A stretch of DNA of 64,000 nucleotides from an uncultured Atopobiaceae bacterium (GCA_944321515.1 CALULO010000005.1:62001-126000); one strand, 5' to 3'. Shown: positions 10,252-20,186, counted from the stretch's first letter. The notes: generated from the letters alone by a model not told the origin. Made by a program: numbers and translations.

Positions 10252-10710
10252 TTACTCCTCCGAGATGCCAGCATTGATGGCGTCAGCGATGGCCTGCGGG
10301 TCGTCCGTGCCATGGACGAGGTTCTTGAACTCGTCGTGCATGAGCAGAACGGCGGTCTTGGAGAGCAGGCGGATGTGGGTGGTGCCCGCCTCGTCATCCG
10401 GGACCAGCAGCGCAATAGCAACGTCAATGGGCTTGTCGTCGAAGCTCGGCCACTCGATGGGGTGGTCGTTCTTGACCACGATGACGGCAGCCTCGCTGAT
10501 AGCGTCAGACTTGGCGTGCGGCACCGCAAAGCCGTCGGTCATGCCCGTCTCGCCCATCTCCTCGCGCGCCACGAAGGCGGCGTAGGCGGCGTCAACGTCC
10601 GTGACGAAGCCGAGGTCGGCGGCCTTCTCGCAGATGAGGCGCAGGGCCTCCTCGCGCGACTGGACGCTCTGGTTGACGAAGACGTTCTCTGCCTTGACGA
10701 AGTCGCTCAC
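10252..10710 (-). CDS. Stand-alone PTS EIIA component, fructose/mannitol type
   Basis: 152 residues with the PTS_EIIA_2 fold. The phosphorylatable histidine is in DGFAVPHAKS, about residue 65. No EIIB, EIIC or sugar gene is adjacent, so this may feed a distant permease or act as a regulatory (PtsN-like) EIIA. GAGACTCACG-type spacing precedes the ATG. Substrate specificity cannot be told from the domain alone. Confidence 0.88.
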   Translation of the reverse strand: MSDFVKAENVFVNQSVQSREEALRLICEKAADLGFVTDVDAAYAAFVAREEMGETGMTDGFAVPHAKSDAISEAAVIVVKNDHPIEWPSFDDKPIDVAIALLVPDDEAGTTHIRLLSKTAVLLMHDEFKNLVHGTDDPQAIADAINAGISEE

Positions 10711-10840
10711 GTGAGTCTCCTTTACAGCTTGGGCGAGCTCATACGCGCCTAATCATAGCGCCGGCACGCCGCCGCCTGTGCCCTCGTTGACAAGAAGAAA
10801 CTCTTCCCGAAGCCCGGGCGAACGCCGACGAGGCGTCCGC

Positions 10841-11899
10841 CTACTGCGCCGGCGGCTCGATTCCCAGATGGTCGAAGGCCGCGAACGTGGCCTGCCGGCC
10901 CTGCGGGGTGCGCACGATGAGGCCGCGCTGCAGCAGGTATGGTTCGTAGACGTCCTCCAGCGTGGAGGGGTCCTCCGACACGGCGCTCGCCACGGTAGTG
11001 AGGCCCACGGGGCGCCCCCGGAAGGTCTGGCAGAGCGCACGCAGGATGCGCACGTCCATGGTGTCGAGGCCCATCGCGTCGATCTCAAAGAACTCGAGCG
11101 CCTCGGCAGCGACCTCCCAGGTGATCTTCCCCTCGCGCTTGACCTGCGCATAGTCGCGTACGCGCTTGAGGAGGCGGTTGGCCAGGCGGGGCGTCCCGCG
11201 CGAGCGAGAGGCGATCTCCGCGGCGCCCTGCGCGTCGATGTCCACGCCCAGTATCCCCGCCGAGCGCGTCACGATGACGGCGAGCTCCTCCGTGGTGTAG
11301 TAGTCCAGGCGATACGAGATGCCAAAGCGGTCCCGCAACGGCCCGGTGAGAAGCCCCGTGCGCGTGGTGGCGCCCACGAGCGTAAAGCGCGGCACGTCGA
11401 TCCTGATGGAGCGGGCCGCCGGCCCCTTGCCGATAACGATGTCCAGGAAGAAGTCCTCCATCGCGGGGTAGAGGATCTCCTCAATCTGGTGGTTAAGGCG
11501 GTGGATCTCGTCGACGAAGAGGACGTCGCCAGCCTCGAGGTTGGTGAGGATGGCCGCGAGGTCCCCTGCGCGCTCGATGGCAGGGCCGGAGGTCGTGTGC
11601 ATCTTGGCGCCCATCTCATTTGCCACGATGCCTGCGAGCGTGGTCTTGCCAAGGCCCGGAGGGCCCGAGAAGATCACGTGGTCGAGTGCCTCGCCACGGT
11701 CACGCGCAGCCTGGATGAGCACGCGAAGGTTCTCACGCACGCGCTCCTGGCCGATGTAGTCGTCCAGCGTGCGCGGGCGCAGCGTGCGGTCCTGGTCTAG
11801 ATCCTCGGAGGTGAGCTCACCGGAGACGTCACGCGGCCCGACGTTGCGCACGGGGGCACGGTCGGCAAAGAGGTCCTTCTCGTCCGCCTCCCACATCAT
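10841..11899 (-). CDS. ruvB: Holliday junction branch migration ATPase RuvB
   Basis: 352 residues, AAA+ motor that drives branch migration with RuvA. Walker [10 protein letters not shown], Walker B DEIHRL and the C-terminal winged helix ([29 protein letters not shown]) are all visible. Its ATG overlaps the ruvA TGA, so the two are translationally coupled. Last gene of ruvC-ruvA-ruvB. Confidence 0.98.
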   Translation of the reverse strand: MMWEADEKDLFADRAPVRNVGPRDVSGELTSEDLDQDRTLRPRTLDDYIGQERVRENLRVLIQAARDRGEALDHVIFSGPPGLGKTTLAGIVANEMGAKMHTTSGPAIERAGDLAAILTNLEAGDVLFVDEIHRLNHQIEEILYPAMEDFFLDIVIGKGPAARSIRIDVPRFTLVGATTRTGLLTGPLRDRFGISYRLDYYTTEELAVIVTRSAGILGVDIDAQGAAEIASRSRGTPRLANRLLKRVRDYAQVKREGKITWEVAAEALEFFEIDAMGLDTMDVRILRALCQTFRGRPVGLTTVASAVSEDPSTLEDVYEPYLLQRGLIVRTPQGRQATFAAFDHLGIEPPAQ

Positions 11900-12534
11900 C
11901 TACCACTCCCCAGGCGCCTCAGCGCGTAGGCGAGCACCTGCTCCACGTCCACGGCCCCGGCCTCCGCGTGGCCCTCGAGCGCAAGCTCGGCCTCCTGCGA
12001 GGTGAAGCCCATAGAGAGGAGCGCCTCGGTGGCGTCGGCCTCCGCCGTGCCGGCAGCGCCGGGCCCGGCAAGCGGCAGCGAAGGCTCACCCGGCTCGGTG
12101 AGCCCCACCAGGCCACGCAGCTCAGCGTTCTTGGAGAAGACGTCGGAGAGCTCCACGATGAGGCGGCTGGCCTTCTTGCGGCCGATGCCGGGCACCTGCG
12201 CCATGCGCGCCGTGTCCTGCGCGGTGACCACCTGTGCGAGCACGGCCGGCGAGAAGGTCGAGAGCACCGCGAGCGCCAGCCGGGCCCCCACGCCGGAGAT
12301 GGTGCGAAGCTGGTCAAAGAGGGCGCGCTCCTCGCGCGAGGAGAAGCCGTAGAGCTCCATGGCGTCCTCGCGCACGATCATGCGAGTGAGGATGGTGACG
12401 CCCGCCTCGCCCGCGTGCGGCAGCGACGCCGCGGTGGTCGAGGAGACGCCGAGCTCGTAGCCCACACCCCCCACGTCAAGGATCACGCGGGAGGGGGTCA
12501 CCTCCACAAGAGTGCCGGTCAGCTGGACTATCAC
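11896..12534 (-). CDS. ruvA: Holliday junction branch migration protein RuvA
   Basis: 212 residues starting at GTG 12534, which overlaps the ruvC stop as GTGA. The N-terminal OB fold ([11 protein letters not shown]), the two helix-hairpin-helix motifs ([16 protein letters not shown] and [17 protein letters not shown]) and a flexible linker before the C-terminal RuvB-binding domain ([17 protein letters not shown]) are present. RuvA binds the four-way junction as a tetramer and loads RuvB. Confidence 0.97.
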   Translation of the reverse strand: MIVQLTGTLVEVTPSRVILDVGGVGYELGVSSTTAASLPHAGEAGVTILTRMIVREDAMELYGFSSREERALFDQLRTISGVGARLALAVLSTFSPAVLAQVVTAQDTARMAQVPGIGRKKASRLIVELSDVFSKNAELRGLVGLTEPGEPSLPLAGPGAAGTAEADATEALLSMGFTSQEAELALEGHAEAGAVDVEQVLAYALRRLGSGR

Positions 12535-13037
12535 GCGAGGACCCTCCTTGCCTCCCCGAGGCTCTTGGTTCTTGAGACGTTGGCGTGGCAGACGGCGGCC
12601 GCCAGGGCGTCGGCGGCGTGGTCCGGACGGGGCTCGTGGTCCAGGGCGAGGATGGTGCGCACCATGTAGATCACCTGGCGCTTGTCCGCGGCCCCCGTGC
12701 CAACGACCGCCTGCTTTATCTGCATGGGAGTGTACTCCCCCACCGTGAGGCCCGCCGTAGAGCACGCGACGATGGCCGCCCCGCGCGCCTGCGCCGTGGC
12801 GATGGCGGACTTGGTGTTCTCTCCGAAGTAGATGCTCTCTATGGCAAGCTCCGTGGGGCCGTACTTCTCGATGACGGAGCGCAGCTCCCGGTAGATCCTG
12901 CCAAGCCGCATGTCTATGGGCTCCGAGGCGGCCGTGGCCACGCAGCCGTAGGCGCGGGCGCGGCACACGGGGCCGCGCGTCTCCACGACGCCCCAGCCCG
13001 TGTGGGCAAGCCCCGGGTCTATGCCGAGAATGACCAT
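12531..13037 (-). CDS. ruvC: Holliday junction resolvase RuvC
   Basis: 168 residues, RNase H-like endonuclease. ILGIDPGLAHTGWG carries the first catalytic aspartate, AIESIYFG the glutamate, and PRPDHAADALAAAVCH the final acidic pair. Start ATG 13037. It begins the ruvCAB operon, separated by 73 bp from the NAD-synthetase-like gene upstream on the same strand. Confidence 0.97.
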   Translation of the reverse strand: MVILGIDPGLAHTGWGVVETRGPVCRARAYGCVATAASEPIDMRLGRIYRELRSVIEKYGPTELAIESIYFGENTKSAIATAQARGAAIVACSTAGLTVGEYTPMQIKQAVVGTGAADKRQVIYMVRTILALDHEPRPDHAADALAAAVCHANVSRTKSLGEARRVLA

Positions 13038-13110
13038 GCTCCCCCTTCTGCACCTTATGCGAACGTTCGTTCTATCATATCACATGGGTGCCGAGGGGCA
13101 AGGCGGATTC

Positions 13111-14937
13111 TTAGTTCTCGGAGAACGGGCTCTCCCAGAGCGACCCGCCCTCGAGCGGCCCGCCGCCTCGTCCGTCCCGCCCCGGGCCCTCAAGCGGGGC
13201 AAAGCCTCCCCCCGCGGAGAAGTCCCGCAGGTAGCCGAGAAGGTCGCGCACGTCACGCTCACGGCTCTCGCCCGGCCCGTCGGAGTCGCCGTCATCCGGC
13301 TCGTCCTCGGCCTCCGTCGGCCCCTCCTCGGTGACGGCGCCCGCAAGCTCGGCCAGGCGCCCGGAGAGACGCTCTGACGCAGGGCGCACGTGGTCGTCCC
13401 AGGCCAGGCCAAGCGGTCCCCTCGCCTCCTCGAGGGTGCGCGAGGAGAGCGTGATGGACGCTGCGGTCTGCCCGGCACGAGCGGGCTCGTGGGCGCGCAG
13501 GCTCGAGACCACGGCCTCCACGAGCCCGGGGCGCCCGCGCTCGGCGGCGATGTCTGAGACGGGCAGGTCCCACTCGAGGTAGCCGGAGAGCACGAGGTCG
13601 CAGAACTCCACCTGGGCCTCGGCGGTGGGCAGGGCGTCAAGCCCCTCGACCCGGGGCACCGCAAACGCGGAGACCGCCCCGGCCGGCATGACCGGGGAGA
13701 TGGTGTTGCGCAGCCGCGCGAGGGCGGCCACGTCCGAGCGATAGACGTCTCCAAGGGGCTGTAGGCGCGCCGCGCTCACCGCCGGCACGTCCTCGAGGGC
13801 CCTTCCGGTCTTATCGAGCGAGCCGAGCGGCAGGCAGCCCTCCCGCGCGGCGAGCGACGCCAGGTGCGCCTCGGCAAGACCGCGCGCGAGCACCGGGTCC
13901 TTCTCGCCAGAGACGTCGAGGCGAAGCACGTGGCCCTCGTCAAGGCGCAGGGCGCGCACCAGCGACTCGGAGGCCTCGTCCGCGGCGGCGTCCAGTCCCG
14001 AGAGCACGAGCGCGTGCACCCGTGCCGGGCCAAGCGCGTCGGCGGCGAGCGTCGCCACCAGCAGCGAGCCCAGGCTCCCGTCAAGGACCGAGCAGGCCCC
14101 CTGTGCCCCGGCGTCCCGGACGGCCGCAGAAAGTCCCGCCGTGAGCGCGCCCCAGGCCATGAGCGGCGCGTCGTAGACCTCCGGCGTGAGCGGGGCCTCG
14201 AGCGGCCCCTCGGCCGAGGGGTCGACGTCGCAGACGAGCAGCGCCTCCTCGAAGGCCGGGGCCTGCGCCGCGAGCTCGCCCCAGGGGGCCAGCACGAAGC
14301 TCGAGCCGGCAAAGACCTGCCCGTCATAGCAGCCGAGCGACCCCACCCCCACGATCCACGCCCCCGTGGCCTCGGCGTCGGCCGGGAAGCGCCCCTCGGT
14401 GAGCGAGGAGCCCAGCGCGCTCGACGGGTCGTCCACGGCAAAGCCGTACCCGGAGACGTACACGATCACGTCCACGTCGTAGTCGTACTCGTCGTAAGTG
14501 TCGAGGTCCTCGTAGGTGAACGCCACGCCTAGGCGGGCACCGGCAAACTCCAGCTCGGGCAGGCCGGTCGCGGAGCCCCCCTGCGCACCGCCGGCCGCAA
14601 GCGACTCCAGGCGCGCTGCAAGCCCCACGGGCCGGATCTCCCCGTGGTCGATGAGCAGGGCGTCCGGCAGCACCGCCCCGTCCGACTCCGTGAGCACCGG
14701 CACCAGGCACGGGCACGCGAGCTCCTCGGCGAGCTCCATGACGCAGCCCGCGAGGTCCAGCAGGAACCCCTCGCGGTCAGCACGCGGCACCGGCGTGACG
14801 CCGCAGAGCGTCGCGGCCGGGAAGACCAGCAGGTCAACCCCCTGCCGCGCCGCCCGCTCGGAACACTCGACCATCTGGCGCGCGGTCTGGGCAAAGTCAC
14901 CCGCGCGCGTGGAAATCTGCGCGACCCCGACCCTCAT
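13111..14937 (-). CDS. NadE-like protein with both active sites degenerate (pseudoenzyme candidate)
   Basis: 608 residues from ATG 14937 (AGGAGAG upstream). The overall layout is that of glutamine-dependent NAD+ synthetase: an N-terminal nitrilase domain (MRVGVAQISTRAGDF) and a C-terminal synthetase domain (LVATLAADALG, LGDVYRSDVAALARL). Yet the nitrilase triad appears lost: the glutamate position reads FPAATLCG, the lysine region has none, and the cysteine position reads TYEDLD where ICED is usual. The synthetase ATP loop SGGxDS reads DGSLGS. A long acidic, then Gly-rich C-terminal tail (EAEDEPDDGDSDGPG) is extra. It therefore probably does not make NAD; a structural or regulatory role is possible. 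It precedes ruvC on the same strand. Confidence 0.75.
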   Translation of the reverse strand: MRVGVAQISTRAGDFAQTARQMVECSERAARQGVDLLVFPAATLCGVTPVPRADREGFLLDLAGCVMELAEELACPCLVPVLTESDGAVLPDALLIDHGEIRPVGLAARLESLAAGGAQGGSATGLPELEFAGARLGVAFTYEDLDTYDEYDYDVDVIVYVSGYGFAVDDPSSALGSSLTEGRFPADAEATGAWIVGVGSLGCYDGQVFAGSSFVLAPWGELAAQAPAFEEALLVCDVDPSAEGPLEAPLTPEVYDAPLMAWGALTAGLSAAVRDAGAQGACSVLDGSLGSLLVATLAADALGPARVHALVLSGLDAAADEASESLVRALRLDEGHVLRLDVSGEKDPVLARGLAEAHLASLAAREGCLPLGSLDKTGRALEDVPAVSAARLQPLGDVYRSDVAALARLRNTISPVMPAGAVSAFAVPRVEGLDALPTAEAQVEFCDLVLSGYLEWDLPVSDIAAERGRPGLVEAVVSSLRAHEPARAGQTAASITLSSRTLEEARGPLGLAWDDHVRPASERLSGRLAELAGAVTEEGPTEAEDEPDDGDSDGPGESRERDVRDLLGYLRDFSAGGGFAPLEGPGRDGRGGGPLEGGSLWESPFSEN

Positions 14938-15015
14938 GTGCTCTCCTATCGTCGTGTCTCGCCCCATTGTGCCACACGGCCGGGACACGGCGAGAAGAAC
15001 GGCGACCTCGCGGCC

Positions 15016-15777
15016 CTACGGCGCGGTCGTGTACGTGAGCTCCACCACGTCACCCACGCGAAGTGGCGCGCCCGGCTCCGCGGAGGCCCGCTCGACCGTC
15101 GGGATGAAGCCGTCTTCGACCATGTACTCGGTGATGGCCGGGTCGGCAACGAGGCCCCTCTCGCGCAGGCGCTGTGTTGCCGTGAGGGGGTCGTCGCCCA
15201 GGACGTCCGGCATCGTGACGTCGCTCGTCACCGTGATGGTGACCGGCTCCCCGTCCACGACCCACGCGCCGCACGGCGGCGAGGACTCCGTGACCACGTT
15301 CGCCGCCTCGTCCACGTCCCCGGAGTACGCGACCTCGACCTCGGCGATCCCCGCCTCCTCCAGCTGGGCGCGGACCTCGGCCTCGGAGTTGCCGAAGGTG
15401 AGCTGCAGGGGGACCTGGCTCATGCCGCACAGGCCACAGACGGCGGTTGCCTTCCATGAAACGCCATCGTACTCCTCGTGGGCCTCGCCGTTGGCGTCAA
15501 GGATCAGCGAGACTGCGTCTGGAACCTCTCGCGCGAGGACCGAGACGACCGTTCCCGGCTCGCCCTCGTCGTCGGAGCGCTCGAAGCTCGGCACGAAGCC
15601 GGCCTCCACGAGCGTGGTCCACGCCTCCTGGGCCTGCATGCCCACCACGTTGGGCATCTCGCCCCACTCCGTCGCAACGGTCGCGGGCGCGGTCGCGGCC
15701 CCGTCGCAGCCAGAGGCGCAGGCCGCGGCGACTGCGGCCAGCACCCCCACGAAGGACCTTCTGGAAAGCGTGCTCAT
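15016..15777 (-). CDS. PASTA-repeat lipoprotein with Tat-like signal
   Basis: 253 residues from ATG 15777. The N-terminus MSTLSRRSFVGVLAA has a twin-arginine motif (SRRSFV) followed by a hydrophobic run and a lipobox ending ASGC, so it should be exported folded and lipid-anchored on the outer face of the membrane. PASTA-type segments follow (MPNVVGMQAQEAW, LTFGNSEAEVRAQLEEAGI, MPDVLGDDPLTATQRL). In serine/threonine kinases such domains sense muropeptides or lipid II; here there is no kinase domain. CGLCG in the middle may form a disulfide. tatA lies 20 kb away. Confidence 0.75.
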   Translation of the reverse strand: MSTLSRRSFVGVLAAVAAACASGCDGAATAPATVATEWGEMPNVVGMQAQEAWTTLVEAGFVPSFERSDDEGEPGTVVSVLAREVPDAVSLILDANGEAHEEYDGVSWKATAVCGLCGMSQVPLQLTFGNSEAEVRAQLEEAGIAEVEVAYSGDVDEAANVVTESSPPCGAWVVDGEPVTITVTSDVTMPDVLGDDPLTATQRLRERGLVADPAITEYMVEDGFIPTVERASAEPGAPLRVGDVVELTYTTAP

Positions 15778-15811
15778 CGTCTCACCCTCCTCGATAGGGT
15801 CCACATCTACC

Positions 15812-15841
15812 AAAAAGCCCCCACGGACGTGCCGAGGGGGC
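15812..15841 (-). terminator. Rho-independent terminator of the superoxide reductase gene
   Basis: Minus-strand reading gives a stem GCCCCCTCGGCAC / GTCCGTGGGGGC and then TTTTTGG, 22 bp after the dfx stop. It would separate dfx from the PASTA lipoprotein gene, whose ATG is only 35 bp further on. Confidence 0.75.
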
Positions 15842-15862
15842 CTCGAGTCGCCGGCGAGAAGC

Positions 15863-16243
15863 CTAGACGTCGGCCTTCCAGAGGCCGTGGAGGTTGCAGT
15901 ACGCGTAGACGGTGCCGCCCTCGCTGCAGCAGGCGCCGAACTTGGTGCTCGGCTCGTCGCCGGGCTTCAGGTACTTGATGCAGAGCTTGCCGTCCGTGGC
16001 GAGCGCGATCCACTCGATGTAGTGCTCCTCGAGCATGGGGTGGGCGACCTCGCCCACGGTGACGACGATGTGGTTGCCGTCCTTGGTGACGACGGGCACG
16101 TGCTTCTCGGTGGCGGCGTCGGTGGAGCCGGCGACGAGCAGCTCCATAGGCTCGCCGCAGCAGCTGGGCGTGACCTTCCCGTCCTTGACGACGGCGACGA
16201 TGTTTCCGCAGTGGTTGCAGCGATAGAACTTGACCTCGGCCAT
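15863..16243 (-). CDS. dfx: Desulfoferrodoxin (2Fe superoxide reductase)
   Basis: 126 residues. The N-terminal desulforedoxin domain has the rubredoxin-type Fe ligands (CNHC and SCCGEPM). The catalytic centre II has the four histidines and one cysteine of superoxide reductases: EKHVPVV, VTVGEVAHPMLEEHYIEWI and the C-terminal CNLHGLW. It reduces superoxide to peroxide using electrons from rubredoxin without producing O2, the usual defence of anaerobes. It sits directly downstream of dnaE and ends at its own terminator. Confidence 0.96.
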   Translation of the reverse strand: MAEVKFYRCNHCGNIVAVVKDGKVTPSCCGEPMELLVAGSTDAATEKHVPVVTKDGNHIVVTVGEVAHPMLEEHYIEWIALATDGKLCIKYLKPGDEPSTKFGACCSEGGTVYAYCNLHGLWKADV

Positions 16244-16355
16244 GACTACCCCTCTCGGTTGCGCGCGCCGCCCTTCTGCGGGGCGCGTTGACTCATAGAT
16301 ACCCGTTCGCGGGCACCGCCAACGCGCGGTGGCCCCCTCCGCAAAAGTCGCGCGC

Positions 16356-19300
16356 CTACGCCACCTTAACGTCGCCCTGGCGGCCCACCAGATCGATCAT
16401 CTCGGCGAGCAGGACCATGTTGTGCGCGTCGATCCTGCACGGAAGCTCCATGCGCATCACGTCGCCGGAAGTCGCCTCCACGCGCAGCTCAACGTGGTCG
16501 AGGCCGGGGTAGCGCCCGAGGATCTGGCCCATGGAGTCCATGTAAGGGCGCGTGAGCAGCGCCGCGGGGATGTTGACCTCCATGACCTTCGGGCGGTTTG
16601 CCTTCTCGTCCAGGATGAGCGGCTCCACTCCCATGCAGATGATCTGGTTTCCGCGGTCTCCGCGCTCGAGCTTGCCCTCCACCTTCACGAAGACGTCGCC
16701 AGAGGACTCGCCGGTCTCCTCGTTGACCTCTCCGGTGAGCGCGGAGGCACACTTCTTGTAGAGCTTCGGGAACACCACGAGCGTGACCTCGCCCTCCATG
16801 TCCTCGAGCGTGACGATGGCCATGGGGTCGCCGTTCTTGGTGGTCTTCTTCTGCACCGCGTTGACCATGCCGGCCAGGCGGATGACCTTGCCCTCGGGCA
16901 CCTTGAAGCGCTCGTGGACGCCGCCCGCGGAGTCGGTGTACTCCTCGGAGACCTCGATGTCGGCGATCGTGTAGTCGCGGTTCTTGGCGAGCGCGTACTC
17001 GTAGGGTCGCAGCGGGTGGTCGGAGACGTAGAGGCCGAGCACCTCGTGCTCGCGGCGCAGCTTGTCGGAGCGGTCCCACTCCACGCCGTCGGGCTCGGGC
17101 ACGGTGTTCTCGAAGCCGGAGCCCTCCACGTCGCCGAAGAGGTCGAACATGGAGAACTGGCCCGCAGCGCGCTCCTTGTTGCGCTTGGCCGCGGCGTCGA
17201 TGATGTTCTCGGGGTTGTTCTTGTCCACGAACCGCATGAGCTGCATGCGGGTGTAGCCCGTGGAGTCGAAGGCGCCCGAGCAGATGAGCGCCTCGACCAC
17301 GCGGCGGTTGGCCTGGCCGGAGTCCATGCGGTCGACGAAGTCGTGGAGGTTGGCGAAGGGGCCGTTCTTCTCGCGCTCCTCCATGATGGCCTCGCCCACG
17401 CCCTCGCCCACGCCGCGGATGCCGGCGAATCCGAAACGCACGCCGTCGGCCGTCGCGGTGAAGTCGCGGCCGGACTCGTTGATGTCAGGCGGCAGGATGG
17501 CCACGCCCTCGTGGCGGTAGGCGGTGACGTAGTGGACGATCTTGTCGGTCTTGCCCATGTAGGACGTGAGGACCGAGGCCATGTACTCCTTGGGGTAGTG
17601 GGCCTTGAGCCAGGCCGTCTGCATGACGAGGATGGCGTAGCCCGCGGAGTGGCTCTTGTTGAACGCGTAGGAGGCGAACTCGAGGACGTCATCCCAGATG
17701 CGCTGGGCGATCTCCTTCTTGTAGCCGTTCTTGACGGCGCCGTTCATCCAGTGGTCGTAGGTGGTCTCGTCCTTGCCGTCGTCCCAGTGGAACACGGTGG
17801 AGGTGAGGAGCTTGATCTTCTTCTTGGCCACGGGCTTTCTGATGCGGGAGTCGGACTCGCCGGCCGAGAACCCGGACATCTTCATGGAGATGCGCATGAC
17901 CTGCTCCTGGTAGACCATCGTGCCGTAGGTCTCGCCCAGGATGTCGTCCAGGCGCGGGTCGTAGGAGACGGCCTCCTCCCTGCCGTTCATGCGGTTGATG
18001 TAGCTCGTCACCATACCGGCGCCCAGCGGGCCCGGGCGGTACAGGGCGATAAGAGCCACGACCTGCTTGTACTCGGTGGGGCGCATGTTCTTGATCGTGG
18101 ACGTCATGCCCGCGGACTCGATCTGGAAGACGCCGGCGGTGCGGCCCTCGCGCATGAGCTTGTAGATCTCCGGGTCGTCAAAGGGGATCTCGTCCACGTT
18201 GACGTCGACGCCGAAGTTGGCCTTGATGTTGGCGAGCGCCTTGGAGATGACGGTCAGCGTGCGCAGGCCCAGGAAGTCCATCTTGAGCAGGCCCATGTCC
18301 GCCACCGAGTGGCCCTCGTACTGGGTGATCTCCACGCCGCCCTTGGTGTCGATCTTGGTAGGGACGTGGTCGTTCACCGGCGTGGGGGCGATGAGGACGG
18401 CGCAGGCGTGGACGCCCTCGCCGCGGTGCAGGCCCTCGAGGGAGAGCGCCGCGTCAATGATGCTGCGGGCCTCGGGGTCCTTGTTGTAGGCCTCCTCGAA
18501 GTCCGGGGAGTACTGGTCCGGCGCCTTCTCGGACTTGTGGAGGGCATGGTCCAGCGTCAGCTTGGGGTCGTTGGCGAGCATCTTCGAGAGCTTCTGGCCC
18601 TGCCAGACGGGAAATCCCAGCACGCGCGCGGCGTCGTTGATGGCCTGCTTGGCCTTGATGGTCGAGTAGGTGATGACGTGGCAGACGCGCTCGGGGCCGT
18701 AGAGCTGGCGCACGTGCTCCACGACCTCGAGGCGGCGCTCATCGTCGAAGTCCATGTCGATATCCGGCATCTCGGAGCGCTGCGGCGAGAGGAATCGCTC
18801 GAACATGAGGCCGTTCTCGAGCGGGTCGAAGGTGGTGATGTCCATGGCGTACGCCACGATGGCGCCCGCGGCCGAGCCACGGCCCGGTCCGACGCCGATG
18901 CCGTTGCGCTTTGCCCAGCGCACGTACTCCTGCACGATGAGGAAGTAGTCCGCGAAGCCCTTGTCGCAGATGATCTTGTACTCGTACTCGAAGCGGTCGA
19001 GGACCTTCTCGCCGCCCACCTCCTTGGTGCGCCACTCGGGCCCGTAGCGACGCTCAAGGCCCGTCTCGCACTCCTTGCGGAAGCGCTCCTCGGAGGTCTC
19101 CCCGGGGTCGAGGTCAGGGAACTTGGGCAGGTACATGTGCGACCAGTCCAGCTCGAAGGAGCACTTGTCGGCCACCTCGAGCGTGTTGTCGATGACCTCG
19201 GGAGCCCACGAAAAGAGCTCGCGCATCTCGGCCTCGCTCTTGATGTAGAACTCGGTGCCGGTCATGCGCTTACGGTTGGCGTCGTCGAGCTTGGAGGCCG

Positions 19301-20186
19301 TGCCGATGCAGCTGAGCACATCCTGGGTGGGGGCGTCCTCGCGCGTGAGGTAGTGGTTGTCGTTGGTGGCGATGACCTTGATGCCGAGCTCGGCGCCCAT
19401 CTTGACGATCTGCTCGGAGAGCGTGCGGTCCGTGAACCCGCCCCAGTTGGGGTCGGCCAGGCCGTGGTCCTGGACCTCCAGGTAGAAGTCCTCGCCGAAG
19501 ATCTCCTTGTAGGTGAGCGCCCAGCGGCGCGCCTCGTCCGGGCGGCCCTGGAAGAACATACGCGGGATGATGCCCGAGACGCACGCCGAGCTGCAGATGA
19601 TGCCCTCGTGGTAGCGACGCAGCATGTCCAGTGTGGTGCGCGGGTAGTAGTAGAACATCTCGCCGGAGGCTGCCTCGCTCATCATCTTCATGAGGTTGAC
19701 GTAGCCGGTCTCGTTCTTGGCGAGAAGGATCAGGTGGTAGCGGTGCTGGCGGGTGCCCTTCTCGATGCAGTCGTCCGTGATGAAGTAGGCCTCGCAGCCA
19801 AAGATCGGCTTGATGAGCAGGCTCGGGCGGTTGGCGCGGACCGCCTCGAGGTCGTGGGTCTGGTTCCAGGTGGCCACGTCGCGCTCCCACTGGGCGTGGA
19901 CGCGGTCGTGCGGCTTGGCGTCAGGGGCGTCCGGCTCCGGCTCCTCGAGCTCCCAGCCCTTCTGGAAGCACTCGACGTCGTGCTTCCACTGGTGCATGTC
20001 CTTCTGCGCGTCGTTGTACTTGCGGCATTCCAGGTCAAAGTCCGGGATGCCGAACATGTAGCCGTGGTCCGTGAGGGCCAGGGCCGGCATCTCCAGGTCG
20101 ACGGCGCGCTTGACCATGTCAGACACGCGCGTGGCCGCGTCGAGGATCGAGAAGTCCGAGTGGTTGTGCAGGTGGACGAATGCCAT
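16356..20186 (-). CDS. dnaE: DNA polymerase III alpha subunit
   Basis: 1276 residues from ATG 20186, where the conserved PHP start FVHLHNHSDFSILD begins; a longer in-frame start at 20255 would add an unconserved tail. The PHP domain comes first, then the polymerase palm with the catalytic acidic motif PDIDMDFDDERR and GPGRGSAAGAIVAY, the finger/thumb region, helix-hairpin-helix segments, and a C-terminal OB fold (IRLAGMVNAVQKK). This is the replicative polymerase of actinobacteria. The PHP domain retains the HxH and downstream DHGYMFG residues, so proofreading metal binding may be intact. An acidic insert (EEPEPDAPDAK) lies near residue 115. Confidence 0.97.
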   Translation of the reverse strand: MAFVHLHNHSDFSILDAATRVSDMVKRAVDLEMPALALTDHGYMFGIPDFDLECRKYNDAQKDMHQWKHDVECFQKGWELEEPEPDAPDAKPHDRVHAQWERDVATWNQTHDLEAVRANRPSLLIKPIFGCEAYFITDDCIEKGTRQHRYHLILLAKNETGYVNLMKMMSEAASGEMFYYYPRTTLDMLRRYHEGIICSSACVSGIIPRMFFQGRPDEARRWALTYKEIFGEDFYLEVQDHGLADPNWGGFTDRTLSEQIVKMGAELGIKVIATNDNHYLTREDAPTQDVLSCIGTASKLDDANRKRMTGTEFYIKSEAEMRELFSWAPEVIDNTLEVADKCSFELDWSHMYLPKFPDLDPGETSEERFRKECETGLERRYGPEWRTKEVGGEKVLDRFEYEYKIICDKGFADYFLIVQEYVRWAKRNGIGVGPGRGSAAGAIVAYAMDITTFDPLENGLMFERFLSPQRSEMPDIDMDFDDERRLEVVEHVRQLYGPERVCHVITYSTIKAKQAINDAARVLGFPVWQGQKLSKMLANDPKLTLDHALHKSEKAPDQYSPDFEEAYNKDPEARSIIDAALSLEGLHRGEGVHACAVLIAPTPVNDHVPTKIDTKGGVEITQYEGHSVADMGLLKMDFLGLRTLTVISKALANIKANFGVDVNVDEIPFDDPEIYKLMREGRTAGVFQIESAGMTSTIKNMRPTEYKQVVALIALYRPGPLGAGMVTSYINRMNGREEAVSYDPRLDDILGETYGTMVYQEQVMRISMKMSGFSAGESDSRIRKPVAKKKIKLLTSTVFHWDDGKDETTYDHWMNGAVKNGYKKEIAQRIWDDVLEFASYAFNKSHSAGYAILVMQTAWLKAHYPKEYMASVLTSYMGKTDKIVHYVTAYRHEGVAILPPDINESGRDFTATADGVRFGFAGIRGVGEGVGEAIMEEREKNGPFANLHDFVDRMDSGQANRRVVEALICSGAFDSTGYTRMQLMRFVDKNNPENIIDAAAKRNKERAAGQFSMFDLFGDVEGSGFENTVPEPDGVEWDRSDKLRREHEVLGLYVSDHPLRPYEYALAKNRDYTIADIEVSEEYTDSAGGVHERFKVPEGKVIRLAGMVNAVQKKTTKNGDPMAIVTLEDMEGEVTLVVFPKLYKKCASALTGEVNEETGESSGDVFVKVEGKLERGDRGNQIICMGVEPLILDEKANRPKVMEVNIPAALLTRPYMDSMGQILGRYPGLDHVELRVEATSGDVMRMELPCRIDAHNMVLLAEMIDLVGRQGDVKVA

